Below, piece after piece: positions 25,731 through 33,655 of a stretch of 64,000 nt of DNA. The position numbers and the translations under genes were made by a program. Origin of the DNA: Hoeflea sp. IMCC20628. Its GTDB lineage: Bacteria > Pseudomonadota > Alphaproteobacteria > Rhizobiales > Rhizobiaceae. Each line of letters starts with the position of its first letter. Position 1 is the stretch's first letter. The notes beneath the pieces are model-generated. The model worked only from the letters and a program-made list of their open reading frames with translations. It ran no database searches and was not told the origin of the DNA. Where the stretch lies: NCBI RefSeq assembly GCF_001011155.1, contig NZ_CP011479.1, forward strand, positions 1,072,501-1,136,500, given 5' to 3'.

Positions 25731-26336
25731 ATGTTTGGAATGCACAAACACAGATGTCACCGCGAAGATCGCAATTGTGCCGGCCCGGACGGATCGGGCG
25801 GCCGCGGAGGTGGCCGACGCGGCGGTCCATTTGGGCGCCATCGCGGCGGACCATTTGGCGGCGGCGGCAAGCGTATGTTTGACGCGGGCGCGCTGCGGCT
25901 GGTGGTTCTCGGCTTGATCGCCGAACAACCGCGCCACGGCTATGACATCATCAAGGCGCTGGAAGCCCGTTTCCAGGGAGCTTACAGCCCAAGTCCCGGG
26001 GCTATTTACCCGATGCTGCAGATGCTGGAGGAAGCCGATCTGGTGTCTTCCCAGATGCAGGGCGCCAAGAAGCTCTTTTCGATCACCGAAGAGGGTTTGG
26101 CCTACCTTAAGGACAACCGTGTCGACCTCGACCGCATCAATGCGCAGATCGATGAAGCATCGGAAGAAATCCAGGGCGTGTCACTGGGGGCGGAATTCCG
26201 TGCCTTGCGGAAAACACTGTTCCGGCAGGTGAGAAGCGGCGGGTTTTCCGCCGGGCAGGCGCAACAGGCGCTTGATATTCTCAAGCAGGCCCGCAAAGAC
26301 ATCGATGACCTGCAGGACGAAAAACAGCAGGACTGA
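25731..26336 (+). CDS. PadR-family transcriptional regulator with Gly/His/Cys-rich N-terminus
   Basis: 201 residues, Shine-Dalgarno AAGGAAGGAA before ATG 25731. Residues about 1-48 are His/Cys then Gly/Arg-rich (MHKHRCHRED..; GGRGGGRRGGPFGRHRGG). The winged-helix domain follows: GALRLVVLGLIAEQPRHGYDIIKALEARF, SPSPGAIYPMLQMLEEADLV, KKLFSITEEGLAYL. The C-terminal helices serve dimerisation. The N-terminal residues could bind a metal or heme. No obvious adjacent target gene other than itself. Confidence 0.88.
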   Translation: MFGMHKHRCHREDRNCAGPDGSGGRGGGRRGGPFGRHRGGPFGGGGKRMFDAGALRLVVLGLIAEQPRHGYDIIKALEARFQGAYSPSPGAIYPMLQMLEEADLVSSQMQGAKKLFSITEEGLAYLKDNRVDLDRINAQIDEASEEIQGVSLGAEFRALRKTLFRQVRSGGFSAGQAQQALDILKQARKDIDDLQDEKQQD

Positions 26337-26355
26337 CAGTCTGGACACGACATTA

Positions 26356-26386
26356 AAAAGGCCGGTGTGTGAGCACCGGCCTTTTG
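26356..26386. terminator. Bidirectional terminator between padR and the betaine-homocysteine methyltransferase gene
   Basis: AAAAGGCCGGTG (26356-26367) pairs exactly with CACCGGCCTTTT (26374-26385), with a 6-nt loop and T-ends on both strands. The flanking genes converge. Confidence 0.9.
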
Positions 26387-26406
26387 CTTGTTTGAATGTC
26401 GCTGGT

Positions 26407-27417
26407 TCAGCTGCGGCGACGGCCGCGTTCGCGGGTTGGGGCAGCCGTGGTGGCAGCGACGGTGTTGCGCATCGGGCCAATGCGCTCGACGATGGTTTCG
26501 ACCGTCGGACGCTGCGCCTTGATGTGGGTGTCGACGGCTTCGCGCATGGCGGCCAGATGATCGCAGGAGGTGCCGCAGCAACCGCCGATGATGCGGGCGC
26601 CGGCATCGATTGCCAGACGCGCATAATCAGCCATCAGCGGCGGCGTGCCGGAATAATGGATTTCGGCGCCACGGAATTCGGGGATGCCGCAATTGCCCTT
26701 GACCACAACCACCGCATCCGGATCGGCGCCGGTCATGTCGAGCAGCGACGACAGAATGTCGGAGGCACCGACGCCGCAATTGGCGCCAACGGCAAACGGG
26801 CCGTCGCCGATATCCTTGGCCAGCGAATGGATGTCGCGCGGATGCACGCCCATCATGGTCTTGCCGGCGGTGTCGAAAGAGCCGGTGTAGACGTAAGGCA
26901 GATCGTGGCGCACCGCGGCCTCGGCGGCAGCGCGGATTTCATCGACGGCCGACATGGTTTCGATCCAGACGACATCAATGCCGCCGGCCTTCAGGCCCTC
27001 GATCTGTTCGGCGAAGGACTCGACCGCAGACTCGTAGGTCATGGCGCCAAGCGGAACCAGAAGGTCGCCGGTCGGGCCGACGGAGCCGCCGACGATGACC
27101 TTGCGCGGCGCCTTGTCAGCCACAGCGCGGGCGATCTCGGCCGCCTTCTTGTTGAGCGCGTATACCCGGCCGTGGGCGTCGTGCAGCTTGAGCCGGTTGC
27201 GGGTGCCGCCGAAGCTGTTGGTCAGAATGATGTCGGATCCTGCATCGACAAAATCCTGGTGCAGCTTGGTGATTTTTTCAGGCGCTGATTCCAGCCACAT
27301 TTCCGGAGCTTCGCCGGATTCCAGCCCCATGGCGAAGAGGTTGGTCCCGGTTGCGCCGTCGGCGAGCAGGACGCCTTTTTCGGCAAGCAGATCGGCAAGT
27401 GGATTGGAAACGGGCAT
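26407..27417 (-). CDS. bmt: Betaine-homocysteine S-methyltransferase
   Basis: 336 residues. The homocysteine methyltransferase barrel starts LLADGATGTNLF. Zinc ligands are placed at GANCG (C214) and GGCCGTSCDH (C280, C281). ETMSAVDE and TNSFGGTRNRL are also typical. It transfers a methyl group to homocysteine; betaine is the probable donor given the transporter downstream and length similar to bacterial Bmt. The last residues are TRERGRRRS, a short Arg-rich tail like those of other module proteins. A perfect palindromic operator candidate lies 28-44 nt upstream of the start. It is transcribed on its own. Confidence 0.82.
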   Translation of the reverse strand: MPVSNPLADLLAEKGVLLADGATGTNLFAMGLESGEAPEMWLESAPEKITKLHQDFVDAGSDIILTNSFGGTRNRLKLHDAHGRVYALNKKAAEIARAVADKAPRKVIVGGSVGPTGDLLVPLGAMTYESAVESFAEQIEGLKAGGIDVVWIETMSAVDEIRAAAEAAVRHDLPYVYTGSFDTAGKTMMGVHPRDIHSLAKDIGDGPFAVGANCGVGASDILSSLLDMTGADPDAVVVVKGNCGIPEFRGAEIHYSGTPPLMADYARLAIDAGARIIGGCCGTSCDHLAAMREAVDTHIKAQRPTVETIVERIGPMRNTVAATTAAPTRERGRRRS

Positions 27418-27445
27418 ACAATTCTCCTGATTAGCTGCGTATCGT

Positions 27446-27461
27446 ATAAAGATGTCTTTAT
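27446..27461. promoter_or_regulatory. Perfect palindromic operator upstream of bmt (SahR-like)
   Basis: ATAAAGATGTCTTTAT, perfect 7-bp arms around TG, followed by GTCATT as at the site 11818-11839. The distance to the start codon is 28 nt. It resembles my memory of the Rhizobiales SahR (S-adenosylhomocysteine-responsive ArsR) consensus; the binding protein is not in this window. Confidence 0.7.
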
Positions 27462-27492
27462 GTCATTGCAATAGAAGTGGCTGCTGCGCATC

Positions 27493-27527
27493 AAAAAACC
27501 CGCGGGCGATTGTGCCGCCCGCGGGTT
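27493..27527 (-). terminator. Terminator of the betaine transporter operon
   Basis: On the minus strand AACCCGCGGGCG (plus 27516-27527) pairs exactly with CGCCCGCGGGTT (plus 27497-27508), followed by four further T. It lies just after the ATPase gene stop. Confidence 0.9.
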
Positions 27528-27552
27528 CAGGAACTCTGCAATGCCGCAACAA

Positions 27553-28608
27553 TCAGGCGGCAGCGTCTTCGTGATCAACGGGTGTCACCATGGCGGAGAT
27601 CACGTCATGGATATCCAGCGCGCCTATTGGCTTGCCGGAAGCATCGGTCACGTGGGCCATTGATGTGTTCGAGTCAGTCATTTTCTTGGCGGCAACTTCA
27701 AGCACGGTCCCGGACTTCACCGGCATGCCCTGCGGCTCGCCCGATAGCGCGGACAGCACCATGTCGACCGAAATCACCCGGCCGCGATTGACCTCGCGGA
27801 CAAAGCTGGAGATGTACTCATCGGCGGGATGAAGCACGATTTCCTGTTTTGTGCCCTGCTGCACGACTTCGCCGTCACGCAGAATGGCGATCCGGTCACC
27901 AAGGCGAAGCGCCTCGTCGAGGTCGTGGGTAATGAAGACGACGGTCTTGCGGATTTCCTTCTGCAAATCCAGAAGAACGCTCTGCATGTCCATGCGGATC
28001 AGCGGGTCGAGCGCGGAGAAGGCCTCATCCATCAGCAGGATTGGCGCATCATTGGTCAGCGCGCGCGCCAGTCCGACACGCTGCTGCATGCCACCGGAAA
28101 GCTGGTTGGGATAATTGTCTTCAAAACCATCCAGTCCGACACGAGTAATCCAGCGCCGCGCCTGCTTTTCTTGATCTTCACGTGGCAGGCCCTGGATTTC
28201 CAGACCGTAAACCGCATTCTCGAGCACTGTACGGTGCGGCAGAAGCGCAAATTTCTGGAACACCATGGCGGTCTTGTGACGGCGGAACTCGCGCAGTTCG
28301 TTCTCGTTCATCTTGACGACGTCATCGTCGCCGACAATCACTTCACCGGCGGTCGGATCGATCAGCCGGTTGATGTGGCGGATCAGGGTCGACTTGCCCG
28401 AACCGGACAGCCCCATGACGACCTGAATGCCGCCGCCCGGCATGTCGATGTTGATGTCCTTGAGGCCGAGCACATGGTTGTGTTTGTCATTGAGCTCGGT
28501 CTTGGTCATGCCGCCTTTGACAGCGTCGATATAGGCTTCCGGATTGGGTCCGAAGATCTTGTACAGATTGCGGACACTGATTCCGATTTCTTGGGATTGT
28601 TCAGCCAT
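27553..28608 (-). CDS. proV: Glycine betaine/proline-type ABC transporter ATP-binding protein
   Basis: 351 residues. Walker A GLSGSGKST (66-74), signature LSGGMQQRVGLARAL, Walker B ILLMDEAFSALDP, and switch His in VFITHDLDEAL. The C-terminal about 70 residues form a CBS-like segment (GTVLEVAAKKM, MAHVTDASGKPIGALDIHDVI), which in OpuA/ProV systems can sense ionic strength or nucleotides. The start overlaps the permease gene by 8 nt. It is the last gene of the X-W-V operon. Confidence 0.92.
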   Translation of the reverse strand: MAEQSQEIGISVRNLYKIFGPNPEAYIDAVKGGMTKTELNDKHNHVLGLKDINIDMPGGGIQVVMGLSGSGKSTLIRHINRLIDPTAGEVIVGDDDVVKMNENELREFRRHKTAMVFQKFALLPHRTVLENAVYGLEIQGLPREDQEKQARRWITRVGLDGFEDNYPNQLSGGMQQRVGLARALTNDAPILLMDEAFSALDPLIRMDMQSVLLDLQKEIRKTVVFITHDLDEALRLGDRIAILRDGEVVQQGTKQEIVLHPADEYISSFVREVNRGRVISVDMVLSALSGEPQGMPVKSGTVLEVAAKKMTDSNTSMAHVTDASGKPIGALDIHDVISAMVTPVDHEDAAA

Positions 28609-29488
28609 GGACCACCTCTAGATGCTTCTGCAACCGCTTGCCATAGGCCTGGCTGGTGCGGTCAAAGATGATGGCGATGCCGACAATGGCGAGGCCGTTG
28701 AAAATACCCAGCGTGAAGTACTGGTTCGAAATTGCCTTGAGCACCGGCAGACCGAGACCCTGGACGCCAATCATCGAGGCGACCACGACCATGGCAAGCG
28801 CCATCATGATGGTCTGGTTGACACCAGCCATGATGGTGGGCAGCGCCAGAGGCATCTGAACATTCTTGAGCCGTTGCCAATTGGATGATCCAAAGGCGTC
28901 AGCCGCCTCAAGCACATCCTTGTCGACCAGACGGATACCGAGGTTGGTCAGCCGGATGATCGGCGGAATGGCGTAAACCATCACCGCAATCAGGCCGGGA
29001 ACGCGGCCAATGCCGAGCAGCATGACAACAGGAATCAGATAGACGAAGCTCGGCATGGTCTGCATCACGTCAAGGATCGGATTGAGCACGGCCTGGATTC
29101 GGTTGGAACGGCCCATCAGAATGCCGATCGGTATGCCGACAATGATAGCAAGGATCGTCGCCACCACGGTCATGGCGATGGTCTTCATGGTGTCTTCCCA
29201 CATGTCGAAGTAACCGATCAACAGCAAGGTGATGATAACACCAACTGTGATCTTGGCACTGCGGCTTGCAAGCCAGGCGATCACTGCGAAAGCGAGAATG
29301 ACGAGGGGCCATGGCGAACTGGTGAGCAGTTGCTCGACGCGATACATGAACCACTGCACCGGGTAGAGGGCCGCTTCAAACATGTCGCCGTTGGCGCGGG
29401 TAAAATTGCGAAAACCGAGATCGATCGTCTTCTTCAAGGCGGTTAGCCTGTCGGTGTCCATGGCGGGGAATTCTATGAGCCAATCCAT
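28601..29488 (-). CDS. proW: Glycine betaine/proline-type ABC transporter permease
   Basis: 295 residues from ATG 29488 (MDWLIEFPAMDTDRL). A hydrophilic N-terminus of about 50 residues is followed by six or seven membrane helices with the EAA-type loop (EAADAFGSSNWQRLKNVQMPLALPTIMAGVNQ). QTMPSFVYLIPVVMLLGIGRVPG is typical of ProW/OpuAB. An in-frame ATG at 29530 has no support. Confidence 0.92.
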   Translation of the reverse strand: MDWLIEFPAMDTDRLTALKKTIDLGFRNFTRANGDMFEAALYPVQWFMYRVEQLLTSSPWPLVILAFAVIAWLASRSAKITVGVIITLLLIGYFDMWEDTMKTIAMTVVATILAIIVGIPIGILMGRSNRIQAVLNPILDVMQTMPSFVYLIPVVMLLGIGRVPGLIAVMVYAIPPIIRLTNLGIRLVDKDVLEAADAFGSSNWQRLKNVQMPLALPTIMAGVNQTIMMALAMVVVASMIGVQGLGLPVLKAISNQYFTLGIFNGLAIVGIAIIFDRTSQAYGKRLQKHLEVVHG

Positions 29489-29651
29489 ATTCACGCTCCA
29501 AAATACGGGAAAATAGTGTGAGCTGATCATCAGGCGACCAGCATTTCATCGCTGCCATCAGCCAGACGAATGCGCTTTATGGCGCTTGCCTCTGTCCCGG
29601 CTCCAGTTCATCGCGGCTGTGATTACCCCGACCGCGCTTGCTGGATAAAAA

Positions 29652-29675
29652 TGTGGCGGACCTGAGCCCGCCACA
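29652..29675 (-). terminator. Hairpin with T-run between the binding-protein and permease genes
   Basis: TGTGGCGG and CCGCCACA form an 8-bp stem with an 8-nt loop. On the minus strand it is followed by ATTTTTATC. It lies about 15 nt after the binding-protein stop, and probably lowers transcription into proW-proV so that more binding protein is made. Confidence 0.75.
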
Positions 29676-29689
29676 CTTGAAGCGATGTA

Positions 29690-30706
29690 TTACATCACTG
29701 ATTTCTTGACCTTTTCAGCCGCTTCGGGCGACACCCACTTTGTCCAGATATCCTCATTTTCCTTGAGGAAGTGACGGGCGCCGGCTTCACCGGTTGCCTG
29801 GTTGTCCGCCATCCATGCGAGCAAAGTGTTCACTGTGGAGTTGGGCCAGCTGCGGCTTGCCAGGTAGTCGTAGGCAGGACCGGCACGCTTTTTGAAGTCG
29901 TCGGTGACAACCGTATAGACTTCGGACTTGGACCAGGCGTTCTTTACAGGATCCGGGCAATCGGTGATCGATGTGCAACGATCCCACTCTTCTTTGTTGT
30001 GCTCAACGCCATGGTCGAGCTTGACCATTTCGTACTTGCCAAGGATCGCTGTCGGAGCCCAGTAATAGCCCAGCCATGGCTTTTCGCTTTCGTAAGCCTT
30101 GGCGATCGAACCGTCGAGGCCGGCTGCGGAACCGGTTTCGACTGTGACCCAGCCTTTTTCTTCAGCGCCGTAAGCCTTGAACAGGTTGGTGGTGATGATG
30201 CGGCAACCCCAGCCTTCAGGGCAGTTGTAGACGCCGCCCTTGCCTTCGTTTTCCATGCCGGGGGCAGGGAACAGTTCCGGCTGTGCCAGCGCATCGTCAA
30301 TGGTCTTGATCTCAGGGTGTTCATCCGCGAAATATTTCGGGATCCACCAGCCTTCGACGCCGCCATCGCTGAGCGATTCAGACGCGTAGTGCAGTTTGCC
30401 TTCGGCAACGGCTGCATCCAGCAGGGTGCGGAGCGAGTTGATCCATGCTTCAGGAGCGACATCGGGCTCCTGCTTTTCAATCATGGAAGTGAGCGTCGGC
30501 GTGGTGTCGCCGGCAACCAGTTCAGCCTGGCAGCCATAGCCTTCGGACAGGATGACCTGGTCGATGTTGGCGAGAACTTCAGCCGAAGCCCAGTTCATGT
30601 TGGCGATTGTGACGCGGCCGCATTCGCTGTGTGATGCTGCAGATGCGGCACCGGCAAAGCCCATGAGGCCAGCAGCGAGGACAGTAGAAGCGAGAAGCTT
30701 TTTCAT
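29690..30706 (-). CDS. proX: Betaine-type ABC transporter periplasmic substrate-binding protein
   Basis: 338 residues from ATG 30706, with Shine-Dalgarno GGGAGGTC. The signal peptide is MKKLLASTVLAAGLMGFAGAASA. The mature OpuAC-like protein carries several exposed aromatics suited to a quaternary-amine cage: MNWASAEV, PEAWINS, EGWWIPKY, KPWLGYYWAP. Cys pairs (EC.., GYGCQ; NCPEGWGC; DRCTSITDC) suggest disulfides. Ligand specificity among glycine betaine, proline betaine and choline cannot be fixed. A long intergenic region upstream holds its promoter. Confidence 0.88.
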   Translation of the reverse strand: MKKLLASTVLAAGLMGFAGAASAASHSECGRVTIANMNWASAEVLANIDQVILSEGYGCQAELVAGDTTPTLTSMIEKQEPDVAPEAWINSLRTLLDAAVAEGKLHYASESLSDGGVEGWWIPKYFADEHPEIKTIDDALAQPELFPAPGMENEGKGGVYNCPEGWGCRIITTNLFKAYGAEEKGWVTVETGSAAGLDGSIAKAYESEKPWLGYYWAPTAILGKYEMVKLDHGVEHNKEEWDRCTSITDCPDPVKNAWSKSEVYTVVTDDFKKRAGPAYDYLASRSWPNSTVNTLLAWMADNQATGEAGARHFLKENEDIWTKWVSPEAAEKVKKSVM

Positions 30707-30857
30707 ATTAAGACCTCCCAGTCTTATTAACGCAGTGTTTGTTCCATTTTTCGGCAATCCGGTCACTGCTTCATACCGGAACCGATGGAATTGAAGGCGA
30801 GCCGCCTCTTGGTCATTGAAAACCATTTGCTACGCCGGTTACGACATATAGACGACA

Positions 30858-30912
30858 TCAATTGGCGCAAACCCGTCTTGCGGAATTGTATTGCAAGCCG
30901 AACGCCAATTGA
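30858..30912. promoter_or_regulatory. Inverted repeat in the betaine transporter promoter region
   Basis: TCAATTGGCG (30858-30867) is exactly inverted at 30903-30912. Inside lies a second pair, CTTGC (30877-30881) and GCAAG (30893-30897). It is about 150-205 nt upstream of the binding-protein start, suited to an activator site or a distal operator. Confidence 0.45.
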
Positions 30913-31201
30913 AATGCCATTTGCTAGGGTAAGGACTTAGCGCCAGAAATCAACAGCGGCCCGGAGAATTCCTACGCCGGCAGTATCTTGATCTTCGATG
31001 ATCAATCTGAAATGCGCGTGAACCAATTAAATTGCGAGATTCATGATTGCTTAGGGTTTCACTAACTCTCCGGTAAGGATGTGCGGGTTACACCATTCCC
31101 ACGGCGGGGGACAACCGCCGACCATTCCGGATCAGGTATTGCGTACCGGGATGTCGTGAGCCTCGCGTGTATTTGTGGGGACGCCAGGCGTATCATTTGG
31201 C

Positions 31202-31233
31202 AGGCCGTTCGAACCGCAAGGTTCGGGCGGCCT
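31202..31233 (+). ncRNA. Strong RNA-like hairpin with GNRA loop (candidate part of a small RNA)
   Basis: AGGCCG-TT-CGAACC, loop GCAA, GGTTCG-GG-CGGCCT gives a 14-bp stem if the two T-G pairs form as G-U wobbles on the plus-strand RNA. On the minus strand these positions would be C-A mismatches, which favours plus-strand transcription. No T-run follows, so the full RNA boundaries are unknown. Confidence 0.35.
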
Positions 31234-31277
31234 TCGCATTTGTGCAATCAGGGCATTTTTTCGCACAGTTCAGAACA

Positions 31278-31306
31278 AAAAAAACCGGACGCTTTGTGCG
31301 CCCGGT
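31278..31306 (-). terminator. Terminator of the 43-residue gene
   Basis: On the minus strand ACCGGGCG...CGTCCGGT (one G-T pair) followed by seven T. It ends the small gene at 31351-31482. Confidence 0.85.
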
Positions 31307-31350
31307 CTGGTCATGTCCGTATTGTTTTCGCCGGATGGCTGCTGGCAGTC

Positions 31351-31482
31351 TCAGCCGGCCGAAAAAGTGCGCACGAGGCTGTTGAGAATGCCGGTGCGGG
31401 GCTTCTGGTTGGCCTTCTGCACTGGAAGCACATTGTTCCACGCAATCTGAACGCTGTTGGCGGAGTTGAATACATAAAGCAT
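31351..31482 (-). CDS. Putative 43-residue small protein
   Basis: From ATG 31482 (MLYVFNSANSVQIAWNNVLP) to a stop before a strong terminator. An AAGGAAGGA ribosome site lies 7 nt upstream. I do not recognise the family. The sequence has a hydrophobic first half and a basic end (RTGILNSLVRTFSAG). The combination of ribosome site, compact size and own terminator makes it credible; a longer in-frame start at 31533 is possible. Confidence 0.5.
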   Translation of the reverse strand: MLYVFNSANSVQIAWNNVLPVQKANQKPRTGILNSLVRTFSAG

Positions 31483-31713
31483 GGCGATGTCCTTCCTTTT
31501 CGTGTTGATCTCGATCTGAATGGCGTTGGCCATCGGTTTGGTGATCTATGCTCATTGCGGGGGCGCAGATGCATTAATCCCGCCAAGCTGTGTCGCAATT
31601 CAGATGACGTGAAAAGAAAAATCCGCAGTTGTGAAAACAGGGTTAGCGAATGGTTAACGCGGTGGCTTGAACACCCCTTTTGATCTTCATCCGGCGATGC
31701 TATCGACTGGGTC

Positions 31714-33180
31714 ATGACAAAGGCATTGATGTTTCAGGGAACAGGTTCGGATGTCGGCAAGACCGTGCTGGTTGCGGGTTTTTGCCGGCTGGCGGCAAAC
31801 CATGGCCTAAAGGTTCGACCGTTCAAGCCGCAAAACATGTCCAACAACGCCGCGGTCGCCGATGACGGCGGCGAAATCGGCCGGGCGCAATGGCTGCAGG
31901 CGCTGGCTTGCCGGGTGCCTGCGAGCGTGCACATGAACCCGGTGCTGCTCAAACCGCAGTCGGAAACCGGATCCCAGGTGGTGGTTCAAGGGAAAGTTGT
32001 TGGCCATGCGCGTGGCCGCGACTACCAGAAACTCAAGCCTCAGCTGATGGCGGCGGTGCTGGACAGCTTTGCCCGCGTCGCAGACGGCGCCGATCTGGTG
32101 CTGGTCGAGGGCGCGGGCTCGCCAGCGGAAATCAATCTCCGGCCCGGCGACATCGCCAATATGGGCTTTGCGACAGCGGCGGGTGTGCCGGTGGTGCTGG
32201 TCGGCGACATCGACCGTGGCGGCGTTATCGCCTCGGTGGTCGGCACCCACACGATCCTGACAGACGAAGACCGGGCGATGATTGCCGGCTATCTGATCAA
32301 CAAGTTCCGCGGCGATGTCAGCCTGTTTGATGACGGCATCTCGGCGATTGACCGCTTTACCGGCTGGCCCTGTCTCGGAGTGATTCCATGGCTCAAATCC
32401 GCAGCACGTCTGCCGGCGGAAGATTCCGTGGCGCTGGAACGGCTGACGCGGGGTGAGGCGCGGGCGCTGAAGATCGCGGTCCCGGTGTTGTCGCGGATCG
32501 CCAATTTTGATGATTTCGATCCGCTCAGGGCCGAGCCGGAGGTGGAACTGGTGTTCGTGCGTCCGGGAGAACAGCTTCCCGATGACGCCGGTCTGGTGAT
32601 CCTGCCCGGATCGAAATCCACCATCGCCGATCTTGCCGATCTCCGTCGTCAGGGCTGGGACAAGGATCTGCAGGCGCATCACCGGCGTGGCGGGCGGATC
32701 ATCGGGATATGCGGCGGTTACCAGATGCTGGGGCGCAGTGTGTGCGACCCGCAGGCGGTGGAGGGCGGCGAGACCATGGCCGAGGGTCTGGGATTTCTCG
32801 ATATCGAGACCGAGATGGCACCGGAGAAAACGGTGCGCAACATTCACGCACACTCGGCGGTACACGATGTCGCCTTGTCGGGCTACGAGATCCATCTCGG
32901 TGTCAGCCAAGGACCGGACTGTGCGCGGCCGATGACCATTCTTGACGGCCGTCCCGAGGGTGCAATGTCTTTCGATGGCAAGGTGTCGGGAACCTATCTG
33001 CATGGCCTGTTCGATTCGGATGCCTATCGCGCAAAGCTGCTTGCAGAATTTGGAATCCGCGGCGGGGAGACCAATTACCGGGCTGATGTCGATGCGGCAC
33101 TTGATGAAATTGCTGCTGAACTTGACCGTCTCGTCGGATTTGAGCGCATCATGAGCGCTTCCGCACTGATTGGTCGCTGA
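31714..33180 (+). CDS. cobQ: Cobyric acid synthase
   Basis: 488 residues. The N-terminal dethiobiotin-synthetase-like ATP domain has MFQGTGSDVGKTV and KPQNMSNNA. The C-terminal glutamine amidotransferase domain has the nucleophile GICGGYQMLG (C333) and YEIHLG. It amidates four side chains of adenosylcobyrinic acid a,c-diamide. It stands upstream of, and separate from, the riboswitch-controlled block. Confidence 0.96.
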   Translation: MTKALMFQGTGSDVGKTVLVAGFCRLAANHGLKVRPFKPQNMSNNAAVADDGGEIGRAQWLQALACRVPASVHMNPVLLKPQSETGSQVVVQGKVVGHARGRDYQKLKPQLMAAVLDSFARVADGADLVLVEGAGSPAEINLRPGDIANMGFATAAGVPVVLVGDIDRGGVIASVVGTHTILTDEDRAMIAGYLINKFRGDVSLFDDGISAIDRFTGWPCLGVIPWLKSAARLPAEDSVALERLTRGEARALKIAVPVLSRIANFDDFDPLRAEPEVELVFVRPGEQLPDDAGLVILPGSKSTIADLADLRRQGWDKDLQAHHRRGGRIIGICGGYQMLGRSVCDPQAVEGGETMAEGLGFLDIETEMAPEKTVRNIHAHSAVHDVALSGYEIHLGVSQGPDCARPMTILDGRPEGAMSFDGKVSGTYLHGLFDSDAYRAKLLAEFGIRGGETNYRADVDAALDEIAAELDRLVGFERIMSASALIGR

Positions 33181-33240
33181 TAGGGCGCGCGATGGCGCAG
33201 TCTCGATTGACAGTCAGCAGCGTCACCCCTATCAATTGAG

Positions 33241-33600
33241 GTTCGAATGGTTCCAGAAACCCAAGTTGGTTTTCCGGATCAAAAGGGAATGCGACGAGAT
33301 GGACCCAATCAGGGCATCTTTATCGCAGCCGACCCCGCGACTGTAGAGCGGTTAGGCAAATGTCACCGGCGCCGGGAGGCCAGAGTGACGGAAATGCAAT
33401 GGTGTTTTTCCGTCAACTTGAAGCTCCGGACCGGACAAGCCACTGACGTGGCGGCATGATCAATCGGCGCGGACGCCTCTTTGTCTACGAATCGTCCCGT
33501 TTTCATGACCGCCATCACCGTTGGGAAGGCCGGCATTTGCTGATGATCGACGGCAACGTCGACGCGACCCGCGAGCCAGGAGACCTGCCATTCGCACCGG
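33241..33600 (+). promoter_or_regulatory. Cobalamin riboswitch (long form)
   Basis: Conserved pieces occur in the right order: AAAAGGGAATGCGACGAG (33281-33298), CCCCGCGACTGTAGAGCGG (33333-33351), GCCACTG (33439-33445), TGGGAAGGC (33522-33530) and the B12 box GCCAGGAGACCTGCC (33575-33589). The spacing between the CGACTGTAG core and GCCACTG, and onward to GGGAAGGC, is much longer than in common examples. It precedes cbtB and should switch the whole cbtB-cbtA-cobU-cobW-cobN-cobO block off when adenosylcobalamin is plentiful. Confidence 0.92.
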
Positions 33601-33613
33601 TTGAGAGCCGGAC

Positions 33614-33637
33614 CTTCGGAAGAGTTCTCTTCCGAAG
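33614..33637 (+). promoter_or_regulatory. Hairpin between riboswitch and cbtB ribosome site
   Basis: CTTCGGAAGAG (33614-33624) pairs exactly with CTCTTCCGAAG (33627-33637). It lies 8 nt before the Shine-Dalgarno GGAGG (33646-33650). No T-run follows, so it is more likely part of a translation-control platform than a terminator. Confidence 0.6.
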
Positions 33638-33655
33638 TCATTCACGGAGGTTGTC

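Larger units (their letters stand above)
30707..31276. other. 570-bp non-coding stretch upstream of the betaine transporter operon
   Basis: No credible protein gene is seen. It holds the transporter promoter, a 10-bp inverted repeat (30858-30912) and a 14-bp RNA-like hairpin with a GCAA loop (31202-31233), listed separately. The rest is unremarkable. Confidence 0.6.
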
